Shown here in pieces: positions 30,821 to 39,809 of a DNA stretch of 58,728 nucleotides; the first letter of the stretch is position 1, and every line of letters begins with the position of its first letter. This DNA is from an uncultured Treponema sp. GTDB lineage: Bacteria; Spirochaetota; Spirochaetia; Treponematales; Treponemataceae. Below the pieces are notes generated by a model. The model had not been told where the DNA came from, searched no databases, and saw only the letters and a list, made by a program, of their open reading frames with translations. The translations under genes and the position numbers were made by a program. The DNA is taken from positions 1 through 58,728 of the forward strand of contig NZ_CAMCEC010000014.1 in assembly GCF_945873775.1 (NCBI RefSeq), written 5' to 3'.

Positions 30821-31249
30821 ATGAACGAACTTTCACTTTTAGATTCACTTTTTGGAAATGACGGATTTGCATTGCCGACCTACCGCGAAGCAGCTTTTGC
30901 CCCGAAAGTAGATGTTGTGCAGAAAAAAGACAGCTATGTGCTTTCTATGGATTTGCCTGGAAAAACTGAAAAAGATGTAGACATAACGCTTAAAAACGAT
31001 GTTCTTACAATTTCTTCTGTTGAAAACGCAAAGTCTGATTCAGGCGAAAAGAAAGAAAAAGTTGACGATGTTTACTACATTTTGCGTGAGCGCACAACAA
31101 GGCACAGCCAGTTCAAGCGTTCATTTACTTTGCCAAAGGACATTGATTCCAACAAAGTGAACGCAACATTCAAAAACGGCATTCTTTCTATTGAAATCGG
31201 ACGCAAGGAAGATTCCACAGAAAAGAAAATTGCCATCAAAAGCGAGTAA
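30821..31249 (+). CDS. Small heat-shock protein Hsp20
   Basis: A 142-residue alpha-crystallin-domain chaperone that holds unfolding proteins. The domain runs from KVDVVQKKDSYVLSMDLPG through VDITLKNDVLTI to FKRSFTLPKDIDSNKVNATFKNGILSIEI, the last being the conserved A-x-x-x-n-GVL-type signature. The tail EKKIAIKSE lacks a strict I-x-I but has KKIAIK. GAGGAG precedes the ATG. The upstream region carries a sigma-54-like element and an AT-rich stretch. A structured RNA candidate follows after about 30 nt. Confidence 0.93.
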   Translation: MNELSLLDSLFGNDGFALPTYREAAFAPKVDVVQKKDSYVLSMDLPGKTEKDVDITLKNDVLTISSVENAKSDSGEKKEKVDDVYYILRERTTRHSQFKRSFTLPKDIDSNKVNATFKNGILSIEIGRKEDSTEKKIAIKSE

Positions 31250-31279
31250 AAAAAAATTAAAAAATTTTTTTAAAAACTG

Positions 31280-31308
31280 TTGACAAAGAAATTGGAATGA
31301 TGTATATT
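31280..31308 (+). promoter_or_regulatory. Strong promoter of a small RNA candidate
   Basis: TTGACA at 31280-31285, exact 17-nt spacer, TATATT at 31303-31308. Confidence 0.65.
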
Positions 31309-31311
31309 CTA

Positions 31312-31397
31312 ATCAGCTTATAAAGCTGATAAAACTCTCTCCTTTAGTTCACGAAAGTGAACGGCAGAACCCCGGGCAACCGGGGTTCTGTTCATTT
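31312..31397 (+). ncRNA. Candidate small RNA with three hairpins
   Basis: Begins at the predicted start point and folds into three consecutive perfect hairpins: ATCAGCTT-ATA-AAGCTGAT (31312-31330), GTTCAC-GAAA-GTGAAC (31347-31362) and CAGAACCCCGG-GCAA-CCGGGGTTCTG (31365-31390) followed by TTCATTT. Two loops are GNRA tetraloops. The single-stranded linker CTCTCTCCTTTAG holds CTCCTTT, the complement of AAAGGAG. No ORF is present. Confidence 0.55.
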
Positions 31398-31423
31398 AAA
31401 TGCAATAATTTAATGTAACTATA

Positions 31424-31489
31424 TGCCATTGCCATGCTTAACACTTCAATCTGTTGCAAGAGATTCCCCGATCAAGTCGGGGAATGACA
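31424..31489. repeat. Palindromic intergenic element, copy 9
   Basis: Diverged left part, clear right part GATTCCCCGATCAAGTCGGG and GGAATGACA. Confidence 0.6.
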
Positions 31490-31522
31490 AAATACCCTTA
31501 ATTTTCGAGTTTTTTAATTTCA

Positions 31523-31631
31523 TGTCATTTTTGGTCTTGATTCGAAAATCTAACTGTATATATTGCAATAATTTAGAGATTGCTAACCGAGTTTCTTTCA
31601 AAAACATCGCAGCGTCAAGTACGGCAATGAT
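31523..31631. repeat. Palindromic intergenic element, copy 10 (diverged)
   Basis: TGTCATTTTTGG ... CTAACCGAGTTTCTTTCA ... CGTCAAGTACGGCAATGA; a TTTTCGAGTTTT arm lies just upstream at 31502. Confidence 0.55.
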
Positions 31632-31640
31632 ATTTTGAAC

Positions 31641-32855
31641 TTACATCGACATTCCTATAGAAAAGCCTGTTCTGAATTCTTTTTCTGTAATATTGTAAAT
31701 AACTTCAACGGAACAAGCCGGAAACGCAACTTTTGAAAGATACATTTTCATTCCGCCGCCAGCCCCCTGATTAAAAACCCAAGTCCTGTCAAAGTCTTTT
31801 GCGCGCGCTGTCTGATAAACTGCATAAACAGAAAAAAGCCCTATTTTTGTCTTAAGCGCAGCATATTCAAGCCCAAGAGAAAGCCCCGCCATTGAATCAG
31901 AAGAAAATTCACTAGGAAAAAGGCTCACAGAAGCTGAATGTCCGCCCCTGTAAAAAACAATCGGAGCGTCAAATTCATAAAAGCAAGCCGCAGACTGCAC
32001 AATTCTAAGTTTTTCAAGAACAGGCTGCTGAATTTTTATTCTAAGCTCAAATCCGTTAAAAACATCCCGGCAAGGCGTAACGTCAACAAATGCTTTTGCA
32101 ACTGCGGATTTTTCGGACATAAAAGTTCCGTTCCAATCAGCGGCTTTAAAATCTATTGCGGCAGAAGATTCCCAGACTTTTTCAGATTCAATTTCGCCTT
32201 TGATTTCGTCCGAGCCGTCAACTTTTATAATTCCAAATCCTGTGCTAAGTTCTGCAGAAAAGCAGTCAAAGAATTTCTTGGAAACGCCAAGGCTTCCGCG
32301 GAAAGAAAGAGAGCCAAAATCGTAAACTGAATCATCTTCCGTTGTAACAAGTTCCGTGTCTGATTTTGAAATTCCTGTGTAAATTGAAAATCCAAGCGAC
32401 GAGCCTTTTGGAGGACGTGAAAAAATTGTCATTCCGGAAATGTTGTCCCGCGAAAAAATTCCGCCAAGCATAAAAAAATCTTTCAAGCCCATAGCATTTG
32501 AATCAATAAGAAACGCGCCCGCAGAAAAAAGTCCGTCGTTAACGGCGACAATGGGCAGCGGCAAAATGGACATTTTTTCTTCAAGTGAAATTTTCACGCA
32601 GCTTTCATTTTCGGTTATAGGCTCGCATTCAATGGAAATGTTTGTAAAAAGATTGTCTGCCTGAAGCGAATTTTCTATGTTATGCAAAGTTTCCGCAGAA
32701 GCTTCTTTTCCAATGAACTTTTTTAAATCGCGTTGAGCGGCAAATTCCTTTGTGCGCTTTAAGCCTTGAATTTCAAATTTTGTGATTACAGGCTCCGCGT
32801 TCAAAAAAACTGCGAAAACAACAAAAAGCGCGACGGCAGAAAATGACTTTTTCAT
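31641..32855 (-). CDS. POTRA/beta-barrel outer-membrane protein (BamA/TamA-like fold)
   Basis: A 404-residue exported protein. After a signal peptide ending near LNA-EP comes one POTRA-like domain (ITKFEIQGLKRTKEFAAQRDLKKFIGK ... LFTNISIECEPITENESCVKISLEEK), then a membrane beta barrel rich in Gly/Ser/aromatic strands. BamA-type proteins have several POTRA units, so this is a short member whose job is uncertain; surface-protein assembly or transport is possible. The start at 32855 is chosen because GGAG stands 9 nt before it, inside the longer alternative from 32870. It lies between repeat copies and mtnN. Confidence 0.7.
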   Translation of the reverse strand: MKKSFSAVALFVVFAVFLNAEPVITKFEIQGLKRTKEFAAQRDLKKFIGKEASAETLHNIENSLQADNLFTNISIECEPITENESCVKISLEEKMSILPLPIVAVNDGLFSAGAFLIDSNAMGLKDFFMLGGIFSRDNISGMTIFSRPPKGSSLGFSIYTGISKSDTELVTTEDDSVYDFGSLSFRGSLGVSKKFFDCFSAELSTGFGIIKVDGSDEIKGEIESEKVWESSAAIDFKAADWNGTFMSEKSAVAKAFVDVTPCRDVFNGFELRIKIQQPVLEKLRIVQSAACFYEFDAPIVFYRGGHSASVSLFPSEFSSDSMAGLSLGLEYAALKTKIGLFSVYAVYQTARAKDFDRTWVFNQGAGGGMKMYLSKVAFPACSVEVIYNITEKEFRTGFSIGMSM

Positions 32856-32952
32856 TGAAAGCATCTCCATTTATTGTAAATAACTAAAGTTATATTTTTA
32901 CAACAAATGGGAAGATTTAGCAATATAATGCAAGAAAAAGAATTAAATGCAG

Positions 32953-33657
32953 TTAAAATCTATCAAGCATGGACAAAACAAGAGAGCCGCTCAATGAAGC
33001 CGCTTCATTTTCGTTAAAGCTGTAAGTTGATTCTCCGTCATCGTCCGCCATGTCGCTCATGCAACGGATAATTACAAACGGAATTTCATTTATCCAGCAA
33101 GCGTGCGCAACAGCAGCCCCTTCCATTTCAACACAAGCTGGAGAACAAGTTTCCTGAATTGCAGATTTTTTTTCCTTGTCGCTTACAAACTGATCTCCTG
33201 TAGCAATCCGCCCAAACACAAGTTTATGTTCCGCAGGAAATTCTTTAAATGCAGCCCTCGCCGCTTCAAGCATTTTGCTGTCCGCCGGAAAGTCGCTGCA
33301 CTTCATCTGCGGAATTTCAGTTTTTTTGTAGCCGAATCCTGTTGCGTCCATGTCATGATAAACCGCATCTGTGGAAGCAACAAAATCAAGCACTTTGAGT
33401 CCAGAAGCCATTGCGCCGGCAATTCCTGTGTTAATTATATGAGTGCATCCAAACTGAAGAATCAGCCTCTGCGCGCACAATGCAGCATTTACTTTTCCAA
33501 CTCCGGACTGAACCAGGACTACAGAAACGCCGTTTATTTTTCCTTCAGTAAAAGCCATACCGCCAGCCTTAGTTACCGCCGGATTTTCTTCCAGTTTAGA
33601 CTTTAAAAGCTCCAGTTCAACGCTCATTGCGCCGATTATTCCGACCTTTTTTGACAT
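32953..33657 (-). CDS. mtnN: 5'-methylthioadenosine/S-adenosylhomocysteine nucleosidase
   Basis: A 234-residue hydrolase that removes adenine from MTA and SAH in the methionine salvage and methyl cycles, and frees 5'-deoxyadenosine made by radical SAM enzymes such as PflA and NrdG. Motifs: GIIGAMSVELE (catalytic Glu), VLVQSGVGKVNAAL, INTGIAGA, ATGDQFVSD, VEMEGAAVAHAC and IIRCMSDMADD with the catalytic Asp. AAGGAG precedes the start. Length and motifs are standard. Confidence 0.95.
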   Translation of the reverse strand: MSKKVGIIGAMSVELELLKSKLEENPAVTKAGGMAFTEGKINGVSVVLVQSGVGKVNAALCAQRLILQFGCTHIINTGIAGAMASGLKVLDFVASTDAVYHDMDATGFGYKKTEIPQMKCSDFPADSKMLEAARAAFKEFPAEHKLVFGRIATGDQFVSDKEKKSAIQETCSPACVEMEGAAVAHACWINEIPFVIIRCMSDMADDDGESTYSFNENEAASLSGSLVLSMLDRF

Positions 33658-33723
33658 AAAATGTTACTCCTTGCGAAATACCGCATTATTTATAAAAAAC
33701 TTCTAAAAAATTCTTCAAAATTA

Positions 33724-33752
33724 TTGACTACATTACAGTTTTCATGTAAATT
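33724..33752 (+). promoter_or_regulatory. Promoter of second small RNA candidate
   Basis: TTGACT at 33724-33729, 17-nt spacer, TAAATT at 33747-33752. Confidence 0.5.
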
Positions 33753-33758
33753 ATAGCT

Positions 33759-33845
33759 AGCAGTAAATAAAACGACAAAATGAAGTCAACACGCTTCATA
33801 AACGGACTGTCTTTTTCCTCCTTAGGGCAGTCCGTTATTTTTTTT
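33759..33845 (+). ncRNA. Candidate small RNA with CU-rich terminator loop
   Basis: From the predicted start a short hairpin TGAAG/CTTCA (33781-33798) precedes a terminator AACGGACTG/CAGTCCGTT (33801-33836) and eight T. The large loop reads TCTTTTTCCTCCTTAGGG and contains CCTCCTTA, the same sequence as the anti-Shine-Dalgarno end of 16S rRNA. No ORF is present. Confidence 0.55.
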
Positions 33846-33898
33846 GCCAAAAACAGAATAATAGAAAGCAAAAGGAATTTCAATTTTCAATCTAAGAA

Positions 33899-33927
33899 TT
33901 GACACAAATTTAAAAAATCAATATATT
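33899..33927 (+). promoter_or_regulatory. asnB promoter
   Basis: TTGACA at 33899-33904, 17-nt spacer, TATATT at 33922-33927. Confidence 0.65.
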
Positions 33928-33940
33928 GTTTTTAGACAAC

Positions 33941-33992
33941 GACGTCTGTTTTTTGGGTATTTTTATGCCCTCAGAACAGGCGTCTTTTTTTT
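33941..33992 (+). terminator. Terminator/attenuator in the asnB leader
   Basis: GACGTCTGTT pairs with AACAGGCGTC, with inner GGGTA/TGCCC, followed by eight T. It lies between the promoter and the asnB start, so transcription must read through it. Alternatively it ends a further short RNA starting near 33934. Confidence 0.65.
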
Positions 33993-34019
33993 GCCAATTA
34001 ATTGAAAAAGGGGTTATTT

Positions 34020-35786
34020 ATGTGTGGATTTGTTGGCGCATTTGATTTAAACAGTGGCTCGCAGCCGATTGATGAAGGCTTAAAAGAACAGCTTCGTTCC
34101 CAAGTTCTGGATATGTCTAAAAAAATCCGTCATAGGGGACCGGACTGGAGCGGAGTTTACACTGGAAGCAATGCGATTTTAAGCCATGAGCGTCTTTCTA
34201 TTGTAGATCCGCTTTCTGGAAAACAGCCACTTGTTAGCGATGACGGAAAAATTATTCTTGCGGCAAACGGTGAAATTTACAATCATCAGGAAATCCGCAG
34301 GCAGTTTGCAGAAAAATACAGCTTTAAAACACAAAGCGACTGTGAAGTTATAATTCCGCTTTACAAAAAATACAGAGCAGAAGAAAACGGGTTTTGCAAA
34401 ATGATAGAAGAGCTTTCTGGAATTTTTGCATTTGCGCTTTATGATTCAGAAAAAGACGTTTATTTAATTGCCCGCGATGAAATCGGTGTTATTCCGCTTT
34501 ATCAAGCGTGGGACAAACAGGGACGTTACTATGTTGCTTCAGAACTAAAGGCTCTTGAAGGACAAAACATGGTTTCTATAGAAGAATTTCCAAACGGACA
34601 TTATTTCTATTCAAAAGACAAAGAGCCCACACTTTGGTACAAACGCGACTGGGAAGAATTCAGCGCAGTAGAAAATGCGAAACGCGCAACAGATGACAAC
34701 GGAGAAATTATAAACGAAGACGTGATTCAGAATGTTCGCGACGGACTTGAAAAAGCCGTAAAACAACAGCTTATGAGCGATGTTCCTTATGGAGTTTTGC
34801 TTTCAGGCGGACTTGATTCAACTGTAATCGCGGCAATCACACAAAAATTTGCAAAAAAAAGAATTGAAACCGGCTCTTTAAAAGATGCCTGGTGGCCGCA
34901 GCTTCACAGTTTTGCAGTAGGACTTGAAGGTAGCCCGGATTTAATCGCCGCAAAAAAAGCCGCTGATTTTATTGGAACAGTTCACCATGAAGTTCATTTT
35001 ACAATTCAAGAAGCTCTGGATGCCCTTGAAGATGTAATTTACCACATTGAAACTTACGACATCACAACAGTGCGTGCTTCCACACCGATGTATCTGCTTG
35101 CCCGCGTAATAAAATCAATGGGAATAAAAATGGTTCTTTCTGGTGAAGGAAGCGATGAGCTTTTTGGCGGATATTTGTACTTTCACAAAGCGCCTAATGC
35201 CCGCGAATTCCATGAAGAGCTTGTACGCAAAATGAGCAAGCTGCACCTTTACGACTGCCTGCGTGCAAACAAATCTCTTGCGGCTTGGGGAGTTGAAGGT
35301 CGCGTTCCTTTCCTTGACAAAGATTTTATTGACATTGCAATGAGACTGAATCCGCTTGACAAAATGAACATAAAGCTTCCAAACGGAAAACAGCGCATTG
35401 AAAAATGGATTGTACGCAAAGCATTTGAAGACATTCTTCCGCCGGACATTTGCTGGAGACAAAAAGAGCAGTTCAGCGACGGCGTAGGTTACAGCTGGAT
35501 TGACACATTAAAGGAAATGACAGCGCAGAAAGTTTCGGATGCAGAATTCGCCCAAAGAGCAAAAAGATTCCCAGTAAATACTCCTGTTACAAAGGAAGAA
35601 TATTACTATAGGGAAATTTTTTCAAATCTCTTCCCAAGCGAAAGCGCAGCACTTGCAGTTCCGCATGAAGCCGGAGTCGCCTGCTCAACAGCAAAAGCCC
35701 TAGAATGGGACGAAGCCTGGAGCAAAATGGACGAGCCAAGCGGAAGAGCAATTAGCGGCGTTCATAATGACGCTTACAAAAGCTAG
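34020..35786 (+). CDS. asnB: Asparagine synthetase B (glutamine-hydrolysing)
   Basis: A 588-residue enzyme making asparagine from aspartate, glutamine and ATP. The start must be at 34020 because the glutaminase nucleophile is Cys2 (MCGFVGAFD), exposed after Met removal; GGGG precedes it. Glutaminase motifs RHRGPDWSG and AANGEIYNH, then the synthetase PP-loop LLSGGLDSTVIAA, SGEGSDELFGGY and GRVPFLDKDF are all present. Length is slightly above the E. coli enzyme. Expression is probably attenuated through the terminator in its leader. A strong hairpin follows at 35809-35844. Confidence 0.96.
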   Translation: MCGFVGAFDLNSGSQPIDEGLKEQLRSQVLDMSKKIRHRGPDWSGVYTGSNAILSHERLSIVDPLSGKQPLVSDDGKIILAANGEIYNHQEIRRQFAEKYSFKTQSDCEVIIPLYKKYRAEENGFCKMIEELSGIFAFALYDSEKDVYLIARDEIGVIPLYQAWDKQGRYYVASELKALEGQNMVSIEEFPNGHYFYSKDKEPTLWYKRDWEEFSAVENAKRATDDNGEIINEDVIQNVRDGLEKAVKQQLMSDVPYGVLLSGGLDSTVIAAITQKFAKKRIETGSLKDAWWPQLHSFAVGLEGSPDLIAAKKAADFIGTVHHEVHFTIQEALDALEDVIYHIETYDITTVRASTPMYLLARVIKSMGIKMVLSGEGSDELFGGYLYFHKAPNAREFHEELVRKMSKLHLYDCLRANKSLAAWGVEGRVPFLDKDFIDIAMRLNPLDKMNIKLPNGKQRIEKWIVRKAFEDILPPDICWRQKEQFSDGVGYSWIDTLKEMTAQKVSDAEFAQRAKRFPVNTPVTKEEYYYREIFSNLFPSESAALAVPHEAGVACSTAKALEWDEAWSKMDEPSGRAISGVHNDAYKS

Positions 35787-35808
35787 TTTTACAAAACGTA
35801 ATAAAAAA

Positions 35809-35844
35809 TGCGCTGTGCAGAATTTTCATATTTTGCGCAGCGCA
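35809..35844. terminator. Hairpin after asnB
   Basis: TGCGCTGTGCA/TGCGCAGCGCA with one G-U pair. The U-run is on the reverse strand side (AAAAAA upstream), so termination of asnB by it is uncertain. Confidence 0.45.
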
Positions 35845-35878
35845 AAATTCTTGTAAAAACTTAATTTAGGCAAAGTCT

Positions 35879-36502
35879 ATGGAATCAGTTTTTGAAAGCC
35901 TTAAAGACACTTGCGAAGGCAAAATTGCCGCTGAAATAGAAAAACTTTACACAAAACTTGAAAAACAGCAGTCAGACTGGTACAAAAAAACAAAATTCAC
36001 CTGTCCTTCTGGCTGCGGAATGTGCTGCCACAACTTTGAGCCGGACTTAACAGAAGCAGAAGCAAATTTTATGGCATTGTGGCTTATACAAAACCAAAGA
36101 CAAACCGCAGAAAAACTTCTTGAAGAAAATGAAAATTCCGGCAAAACCTGCATTTTTTTCAATGCGGAAAATGACTACCACTGCTCCATTTATGGCGCAC
36201 GACCTTTTATTTGCAGGCTTTTTGGAGCAAGCAGTTTCTACAGCAAAAACCGCTCGCTTGTCTGGCGGCCTTGCAAATTTTACCCAGAAGAAAAACTTTC
36301 AGCCTTTGGACTTTTCCACAGACAATATTCAAAAGATATGGCAAAAAAAATTCTGGGCGAAGTTCCTCCTGCAATGAGCGACATAATGGCGCAGGCAATG
36401 GCAGTCAGCCCCGAAAACAAAAGCACCGAGCCTCTGCGGAAAATTCTTCCAAGAAAAATTCAGCACATATTTTTTCTTCTCAAATGCTGCGGAAATATTT
36501 AA
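35879..36502 (+). CDS. YkgJ-family cysteine cluster protein
   Basis: A 207-residue protein with the Cys cluster of the YkgJ (zinc/iron-chelating) family: FTCPSGCGMCCHNFEPDLTEAEA, then CIFF, YHCSIYGARPFICRLFG and RPCKFYP. These cysteines are thought to bind a metal or Fe-S cluster; biochemical function is unknown. The C-terminus ends in KCCGNI. No clear Shine-Dalgarno sequence is seen. It converges on the YitT-like gene, with 8 nt between stops. Confidence 0.8.
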   Translation: MESVFESLKDTCEGKIAAEIEKLYTKLEKQQSDWYKKTKFTCPSGCGMCCHNFEPDLTEAEANFMALWLIQNQRQTAEKLLEENENSGKTCIFFNAENDYHCSIYGARPFICRLFGASSFYSKNRSLVWRPCKFYPEEKLSAFGLFHRQYSKDMAKKILGEVPPAMSDIMAQAMAVSPENKSTEPLRKILPRKIQHIFFLLKCCGNI

Positions 36503-36510
36503 CAAACGTT

Positions 36511-37386
36511 TTAATCTTTGCTCCTTGTAAAAAAACGCCCGAAAATTTCTTTTGTTTTTAAAACATTTATAAAAGCTGCAGAATCACATTTTTTCAGTTC
36601 GCGACTCAAAGGTCCAAGCTCATCCGCAGAAACAACCGTATAAAGCATTGTTTTTTCTGAATTTTTGTAGCAGCCTGTTCCAATAAATTTTGTAGCGTCA
36701 TGATTTGTAGAATTCTTTACAACCTGGTACATTTCGTCAGGTTTTTCTGTAATAATCAAAAGCGTTATTTTTTGGTATCGCCGGTAAAGCTCATTCAAAA
36801 TTTGAGTCGAACTGAATTGAAAAATAATCGAGTAAAGAGCCTTGTCCCAGCCAAAAAGAATTCCTGCCACAACTAAAACGCAAATATTCATTCCGAAAAT
36901 CATATTCCACATATCCATGCCTTTTTTTTCGGAAAAATAAATTGCGATAAAATCCGTTCCGCCGCTTGTAGCATCAGCATAAAGGCAGCAAGTTATGGCA
37001 AGCCCGTTTAAAATTCCGCCGAAAATCGAGCACAAAAGCAAATCGTCTGTAATCCGGATTGAAGGAATAAAATCCGTAAGAAATGAAGAAACTGCAATCA
37101 TCAGCAAAGAAAAAATCGTAAACTTCTTTCCAATATATTTAAAGCTTATAAAAACAGGCACGGCATTCAACGCAAAATACAAAATCGTATACGGAATTTT
37201 CAAATTGAAAAACTTCAAAAATGCACGCTGAATCAAAAGTGAAATTCCTGCAAATCCGCCTGGAAAAAGTTCAGCTGCATAAGCAAAAGAATTCAAGTTC
37301 ATGGAAAAAATAACTGCGCCGGCAATAACAAGAACCACACGTTTAAAAGTTGAAGGTGTCGGAATAATCGTAGTTACATTGCTCAT
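36511..37386 (-). CDS. YitT-family membrane protein (DUF161/DUF2179)
   Basis: A 291-residue protein with five to six membrane segments in the first 185 residues ([102 protein letters not shown]) and a C-terminal cytoplasmic DUF2179 domain ([19 protein letters not shown] ... [25 protein letters not shown]). The family is widespread and of unknown transport function. The -10 box (TTAACT, 17 nt, TACAAT) ends 6 nt before the ATG with no Shine-Dalgarno sequence. Confidence 0.85.
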   Translation of the reverse strand: MSNVTTIIPTPSTFKRVVLVIAGAVIFSMNLNSFAYAAELFPGGFAGISLLIQRAFLKFFNLKIPYTILYFALNAVPVFISFKYIGKKFTIFSLLMIAVSSFLTDFIPSIRITDDLLLCSIFGGILNGLAITCCLYADATSGGTDFIAIYFSEKKGMDMWNMIFGMNICVLVVAGILFGWDKALYSIIFQFSSTQILNELYRRYQKITLLIITEKPDEMYQVVKNSTNHDATKFIGTGCYKNSEKTMLYTVVSADELGPLSRELKKCDSAAFINVLKTKEIFGRFFTRSKD

Positions 37387-37392
37387 GCTAAA

Positions 37393-37421
37393 ATTGTATC
37401 AATAAAATATAGTTTAGTTAA
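37393..37421 (-). promoter_or_regulatory. Promoter of YitT-family gene (leaderless geometry)
   Basis: TTAACT at 37416-37421, 17-nt spacer, TACAAT at 37393-37398 on the reverse strand; ATG after 6 nt. Confidence 0.45.
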
Positions 37422-37431
37422 GCAAAAAAAA

Positions 37432-37460
37432 TTGACATTCCTCCTTCACCTGAATAATAT
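37432..37460 (+). promoter_or_regulatory. Promoter of the chemoreceptor gene
   Basis: TTGACA at 37432-37437, 17-nt spacer, TAATAT at 37455-37460. A GGGG/CCCC hairpin (37466-37482) lies in the short leader. Confidence 0.55.
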
Positions 37461-37494
37461 AAAAAGGGGTGTCAAAATCCCCGGCAGGTTTTTT

Positions 37495-39558
37495 ATGGAA
37501 AAGAAGAAGTCGATTTATTTTACGCTTGTTGTTATTTCGGTCGCGCTTTCGGTTGCGGTTTCCGTCTGCGTCTCGCTTGTGCTTCACAATATGATTTCGG
37601 GCGAAATTACCGGAATGAAAAAAACGGAGCTCAGGGCAAGCTCGGACAGAATGCACGTTCTGTTCACCGCACGGCAGAAAAATCTTGAGAAAAAACTTTC
37701 CGTGATTCAGGACAAAATTGACTGGAGCGGCCTTTCATCGCAGGATGAGATTTTCAGCCGGCTTTCCGAAGTTCAGGAAGAGGCGGAACTTTACAGCGTG
37801 ATTCTTGCCAAAACTTCCGGCGAGACACTTTTTTCAGCCGGAAAGAACAATTCCATTTCACTTGCCTCCGAAAAGAAGGCTCTTTCAAATGCCGCTGGCG
37901 GAAAACTGAATTCGTGCGTATCGCTTAAAAATGACGAGGTTCTTGCAACAGCCGCCGCAAGATTTCCGGCGATAAACGGAAGCGTTCTTTTGATTCAGCA
38001 GGAAATTTCTGATCACGGATGGATTTCTGAATACGCCTCCACGCTCGGATGCAGCATGAACATTTTTATAGAAGACACCAGCGTAGAAAGCTCGGATGTT
38101 GACGAAAACGGCAAGCCCAAAACCGGCGGAAAAATGGGAAGTCCGTTCATCATCGGAGAAGTCTACAAAAACCGCCACGTCCTTGAGCTGATTGACCGTT
38201 ACAAGGGAAACGTCTCAGCTACGGTTTTCAGCCCGATTGACAGCGACGACGGAAACGCGATGCTTTATCTCGGCGTAAACCTGAAGGAACTTGAAAAAAG
38301 CTCGTCGCGCCTTACAAGCCTTGCGGTTCCAATCGTAATTGTGGCGATTCTTCTTAGCCTTGCGGTGATTCTTCTGATAATCCTTCAGATTGTGATGAAG
38401 CCTTTGAAGAGAACTTCCGCCGCATTCAGAAGCCTGAACGGAGAGTCCGGAACTTCCGACCTTACGATAAAAATAGACGCCAAAAAGGAAAACGAAATCG
38501 GCGAGATGATAGATTCCGTGAACCAGTTTATCGGAACTTTGCGCGGACTTCTTGCGGACGTGAATTCTGCGGAATCCCAGCTTGAGTCAATCGGAACAAG
38601 CCTGGCCTCAACCTCTCAGGAATCGGCAAGCGCGGTTTCCCAGATTATGTCGAACATTCTGAGCGTAAAAAATCAGATTGAAAAGCAGAACAAGACGCTT
38701 GATGAGGTTCAGGGAATTCTTGACAGCTCAAGCCACGGAATCGAGTCGCTCGAAAAGAACATTGAGGATCAGTCCGCAAAAATCACCGAGTCATCCTCGT
38801 TCATCGAAAAAATGGTGGCGGACATCGCGGAAATGTCTGAATCCGTCGCGAATCTTGCGGGCGAATACAAGGAGCTTATCCGAATCACGGATTCCGGAAA
38901 AACGCGCCAGAACGAGATGGCGGATGAAATCAAGAACATGGCGGAGCAGTCCAAGAATCTTGCCGACGCGAACTCGGTCATTTCGCAGATTGCATCCCAG
39001 ACAAACCTTCTTGCCATGAACGCCGCAATTGAAGCAGCGCACGCAGGTGAAGCCGGAAAAGGATTCAGCGTTGTTGCGGACGAAATCAGAAAGCTTGCAG
39101 AGAATTCCGCCGCGCAGTCAAATTCAATCAAGAAGGAGCTTGAGACAATCGGCCAGGTGATTGCAAAGGTTGTCGAGACATCCGAGATTTCCGTAAAGGA
39201 ATTTGAAAAGATAACTGAAAAAGTCAGCTCCACCGAATCGCTTGTTCAGAATGTGGACAGCACAATGTCGCACCAGCATGAGTCCTCAAAGCAGGTTCTG
39301 GCGAATCTGCAGGACGTGGACGATACGACTTCGACAGTTCTCAAGACCGCAAAGGAAATATCCGCCGCAATTGAAAACGTGGCGACCGCAGCCGGAAACC
39401 TTGATATGCTTGCCCAGCAGGTTGCAGGAAGCATGGACGAAATGTCCGAAGGCGTAAAGGAAATAAACACCTCCGCCCAGAACATTTCCGAAATGGCGCA
39501 GACAACCCACGACAGCATAAAGGTCATGGACAGCGTTCTGTCTAAATTCAAAATCTGA
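37495..39558 (+). CDS. Methyl-accepting chemotaxis protein
   Basis: A 687-residue receptor. Membrane segment 1 is near residues 8-30, followed by a periplasmic sensor region of about 240 residues in which [15 protein letters not shown] suggests a Cache-type sensor; the second membrane segment ([20 protein letters not shown]) leads into a HAMP region ([14 protein letters not shown] ... [15 protein letters not shown]). The signalling tip [41 protein letters not shown] is invariant, so it couples to CheA/CheW. Start at 37495 gives MEKKKSIYF, a normal N-terminus. Ligand unknown. Codon use is more G+C-rich than its neighbours. Confidence 0.94.
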   Translation: MEKKKSIYFTLVVISVALSVAVSVCVSLVLHNMISGEITGMKKTELRASSDRMHVLFTARQKNLEKKLSVIQDKIDWSGLSSQDEIFSRLSEVQEEAELYSVILAKTSGETLFSAGKNNSISLASEKKALSNAAGGKLNSCVSLKNDEVLATAAARFPAINGSVLLIQQEISDHGWISEYASTLGCSMNIFIEDTSVESSDVDENGKPKTGGKMGSPFIIGEVYKNRHVLELIDRYKGNVSATVFSPIDSDDGNAMLYLGVNLKELEKSSSRLTSLAVPIVIVAILLSLAVILLIILQIVMKPLKRTSAAFRSLNGESGTSDLTIKIDAKKENEIGEMIDSVNQFIGTLRGLLADVNSAESQLESIGTSLASTSQESASAVSQIMSNILSVKNQIEKQNKTLDEVQGILDSSSHGIESLEKNIEDQSAKITESSSFIEKMVADIAEMSESVANLAGEYKELIRITDSGKTRQNEMADEIKNMAEQSKNLADANSVISQIASQTNLLAMNAAIEAAHAGEAGKGFSVVADEIRKLAENSAAQSNSIKKELETIGQVIAKVVETSEISVKEFEKITEKVSSTESLVQNVDSTMSHQHESSKQVLANLQDVDDTTSTVLKTAKEISAAIENVATAAGNLDMLAQQVAGSMDEMSEGVKEINTSAQNISEMAQTTHDSIKVMDSVLSKFKI

Positions 39559-39579
39559 TGAAGTAAAACATTTTTGCTA

Positions 39580-39609
39580 TTGACCCCAATGTAAAATTTC
39601 AGATATAAT
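39580..39609 (+). promoter_or_regulatory. tRNA promoter
   Basis: TTGACC at 39580-39585, 18-nt spacer, perfect TATAAT at 39604-39609, 11 nt before the tRNA. Confidence 0.7.
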
Positions 39610-39620
39610 ATTTGACATTC

Positions 39621-39694
<74 letters not shown>

Positions 39695-39704
39695 CAGAAA
39701 TTAT

Positions 39705-39738
39705 AAAGGACACTTTGCAATAAAGTGTCCTTTTTCTA
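39705..39738 (+). terminator. Terminator of the CAT tRNA
   Basis: AAAGGACACTTT-GCAAT-AAAGTGTCCTTT followed by TTCTATTTT. Confidence 0.85.
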
Positions 39739-39809
39739 TTTTAAAGTGAGCAACTAAATTTCTAGGACTTGAAGCGAAATGAACGCCGACCACAATCGGC
39801 ATTTCAGTT

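Noticed and set aside
33941..33992. T-box riboswitch before asnB
   Set aside because: No T-box consensus, specifier loop or long leader; only a simple terminator hairpin is seen.
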